DNA from: Treponema sp.
Lineage (GTDB): Bacteria > Spirochaetota > Spirochaetia > Treponematales > Breznakiellaceae
DNA length: 8,014 nucleotides
Assembly: GCA_031279925.1 (NCBI GenBank)
Contig: JAITHQ010000213.1
Coordinates: 1-8,014 of the forward strand
Direction of reading: 5' to 3'
Below the pieces are notes generated by a model that worked only from the letters and a program-made list of their open reading frames with translations, was not told the DNA's origin and did no database searches. Of the stretch, positions 6,581 to 8,014 are shown in pieces; the first letter of the stretch is position 1; every line of letters starts with the position of its first letter. The position numbers and the translations under genes were made by a program.

Positions 6581-8014
6581 TTTTCAACTGCCTCCCAGTT
6601 TGCTGAATCAAAAATATTGTCATGGACACGCATCCATTGATTTTTCTTTATGGAAAAAACATACTTTCCGTGGCCGTCCGCCATGGGAATATGTCCGGTA
6701 GTGATCAGCACTTCATCTTTTTTAACCGTATCAGAGAGAGGGGTTCCGGTAAAGGGATTGACGGGATGATCCAGCAATCCCCGGACAGCCAATGCCGGAA
6801 CATCGGCGTTGGTCATAAAAGCGGCGTCAACGGCAAGCGGTCCGTGATCGCCGAAGTCCTTGACAAGCAATACCGGATTGTAACGTTCCCGGCTTTCTCC
6901 TGTAATTCGCAACGGTTCCCCTGAAATCATTCCGCCGACACCGCCGCCGTGATCCGCCGTGATGATAATTCTGGTATTGTCATAGACTCCGTTTTCTTTC
7001 AGGACGTCAAACCACTGCCCTAGTTTCAGGTAGAGGGCGCTGTTGGCGTGATATGCGGAATTTTCGGCGTAAGGGCTGTTGCCAATTTTTGAAGGCTCGG
7101 ATCCGGGCGTATAAGCGGGAGGCTGAAGAAAAACAAATTCGTGGGTCGCTTCATTGGTCAATAGCAGCGCCGAGGGTTTTTCCGAGTTGAAACTGGTAAG
7201 TTCAGGCAGAAGATCCAAAACAGCGTAGGATTTAATAAATTCAACGATGGATGATCCCATGTTGTCGGTTCCCCAGTAAAATCCTGAGTCGTAAACAATT
7301 AAACGCAGAACGGGAATCGTTATTTTCAAAAATGAAAACCAAATCACATTACGCATAATTTTCTGTCCGGTAAAACCAAACCCATCCAGTCCGTTTCGTT
7401 CATACCACAGGCCGGTATAGCGCCTGATGGTGTTGAAAGCCCTGGTGTTGTCAAGATTTTTATAAATTGAAAGATCGGGAATCCATGCGTAATTTGCCCA
7501 CGAAGGGTCCGTTACGGTAACGTTAAACCCGGCCTGCGAAAATAACAGAGGCAGCGTCAACAGGGCCTCGTTGTGTTTTTCCGCAAGAGGCGTTTCATTT
7601 CTGCGGTTCATTTCAAAAGGAGTGTAATCATAGCCTCCCCAAACGGGCGGAACCCCCATCAAAGTATGGGCCGCGAAAGAAACGGTATTTGGGTACAGTG
7701 TAAAACCGTCAAACTGGCCGTAAAGTTCAGGATGATCCTCAAAAATAAGCGGGACAAAACCATTTAACGCACCGTCAGCCATCATAACGATCACGTTTTT
7801 TTCAGTTTTCGACAAAGAAAAAACCGGTTCCAGAGAAGCAGTTTCCTGTGCGTCTCCCCTCCGTGTTAAAAGCTCCCGGTATGCGGCGCGTATGCCAACA
7901 GCATGGTACGCCCCCGCGGCGCAAAGAGAAGCGGCCACTATAGCCAGCAGCGGGCAAAGGTACCGTGTTTTTGAAATTTTGACAAGAAAGGTAATCAAGA
8001 CGGCCGTCAGTACC
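6577..8014 (-). CDS. Sulfatase/LtaS-like phospho-transferase domain of the first YidC-sulfatase copy, 5' end outside window
   Basis: This is the C-terminal part of the same fusion protein as the second copy. The frame is open to the window edge. The TTG at 7998 is not a credible start, because residues encoded before it (VLTAV) continue a membrane helix that aligns near residue 420 of the second copy, so roughly 1.3 kb including the YidC-like module should lie upstream. Numbering from 7998: the last membrane helix is about 11-33; NVIVMMADG carries metal candidate Asp75; AHTLMGVPPVWGG carries nucleophile candidate Thr112; TNEATHE carries His286; IITADHG carries Asp349-His350; NADVPALAV and DHPVNPFTG follow, and the tail ends DIFDSANW. 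Thr in place of the CxPxR cysteine favours a phosphate-group transferase over a sulfatase. This copy has no G run and its catalytic domain is intact. It overlaps the next gene by 4 nt. Confidence 0.88.
   Translation of the reverse strand, partial: VLTAVLITFLVKISKTRYLCPLLAIVAASLCAAGAYHAVGIRAAYRELLTRRGDAQETASLEPVFSLSKTEKNVIVMMADGALNGFVPLIFEDHPELYGQFDGFTLYPNTVSFAAHTLMGVPPVWGGYDYTPFEMNRRNETPLAEKHNEALLTLPLLFSQAGFNVTVTDPSWANYAWIPDLSIYKNLDNTRAFNTIRRYTGLWYERNGLDGFGFTGQKIMRNVIWFSFLKITIPVLRLIVYDSGFYWGTDNMGSSIVEFIKSYAVLDLLPELTSFNSEKPSALLLTNEATHEFVFLQPPAYTPGSEPSKIGNSPYAENSAYHANSALYLKLGQWFDVLKENGVYDNTRIIITADHGGGVGGMISGEPLRITGESRERYNPVLLVKDFGDHGPLAVDAAFMTNADVPALAVRGLLDHPVNPFTGTPLSDTVKKDEVLITTGHIPMADGHGKYVFSIKKNQWMRVHDNIFDSANWEAVEK
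6591..6596 (-). promoter_or_regulatory. Shine-Dalgarno GGGAGG for the glycerophosphotransferase-like gene
   Basis: GGGAGG in the last codons of the upstream gene lies 10 nt before ATG 6580 and 16 nt before the alternative ATG 6574, supporting the first ATG. With the ATGA overlap at 6577-6580, this gives termination-reinitiation coupling. Confidence 0.55.

Noticed and set aside
7996..7998. TTG start for the first copy
   Set aside because: The upstream codons are open and continue a helix that matches the second copy; the start is a window-edge effect.
1..8014. CRISPR arrays, tRNA or rRNA genes, insertion sequences, terminators
   Set aside because: None was seen. Overlapping coding genes fill 74-8014, leaving no intergenic room.

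Overview
The window reads as the interior of one densely packed operon, all on the minus strand, for a cell-surface phospho-polymer or glycolipid. In transcription order (high to low coordinates) it holds: (A) 6577-8014, the C-terminal half of a membrane protein with an alkaline-phosphatase/LtaS-like catalytic domain, its 5' part beyond the window; (B) 5342-6580, a membrane-anchored CDP-glycerol glycerophosphotransferase-like enzyme; (C) 2593-5345, a second copy of the large membrane enzyme, split into two frames by a run of 14 G at 3502-3515; (D) 1521-2609, a GT4-type glycosyltransferase; (E) 74-1531, the N-terminal part of a third copy, ending in an abnormal G-rich terminus. Every junction is an overlap (4, 4, 17 and about 11 nt). 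There is no intergenic space, no RNA gene and no terminator, so the promoter must lie upstream of position 8014.

The striking element is the repeated large protein. Its N-terminal ~220 residues are a clear YidC/Oxa1/Alb3-type membrane module. A second polytopic membrane region of about 230 residues follows, then a type-I-phosphodiesterase/sulfatase-fold domain with a Thr nucleophile candidate and a late Asp-His metal pair. Copy C shows the full order, copy A only the part after the membrane module, copy E only the membrane part. In copies C and E the basic groove residue usual in YidC is Ser. The copies alternate with cytoplasmic transferases (B, D). I infer that the transferases build a (glycerol)phosphate-containing glycan and that the YidC-sulfatase fusions transfer phosphate-linked groups on the far side of the membrane.

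The G14 run sits inside the catalytic domain of copy C, in a loop where copy A has no such run. The two flanking frames join only if the G count is a multiple of three. This is the layout of a contingency locus (phase variation by slipped-strand mispairing). In the sequenced 14-G state the frame ends in TGA overlapping an ATG for the downstream half. A second long run (15) lies at the left edge, in copy E, but there it merges into 55 bases of almost pure G/C that look like a contig-end artefact.

The organism cannot be fixed from the window. Moderate G+C, the YidC-like plus CDP-glycerol-transferase combination and long poly-G switches would suit a treponeme-like spirochaete, but this is a guess. 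By eye copy C is richer in A+T than A and B.
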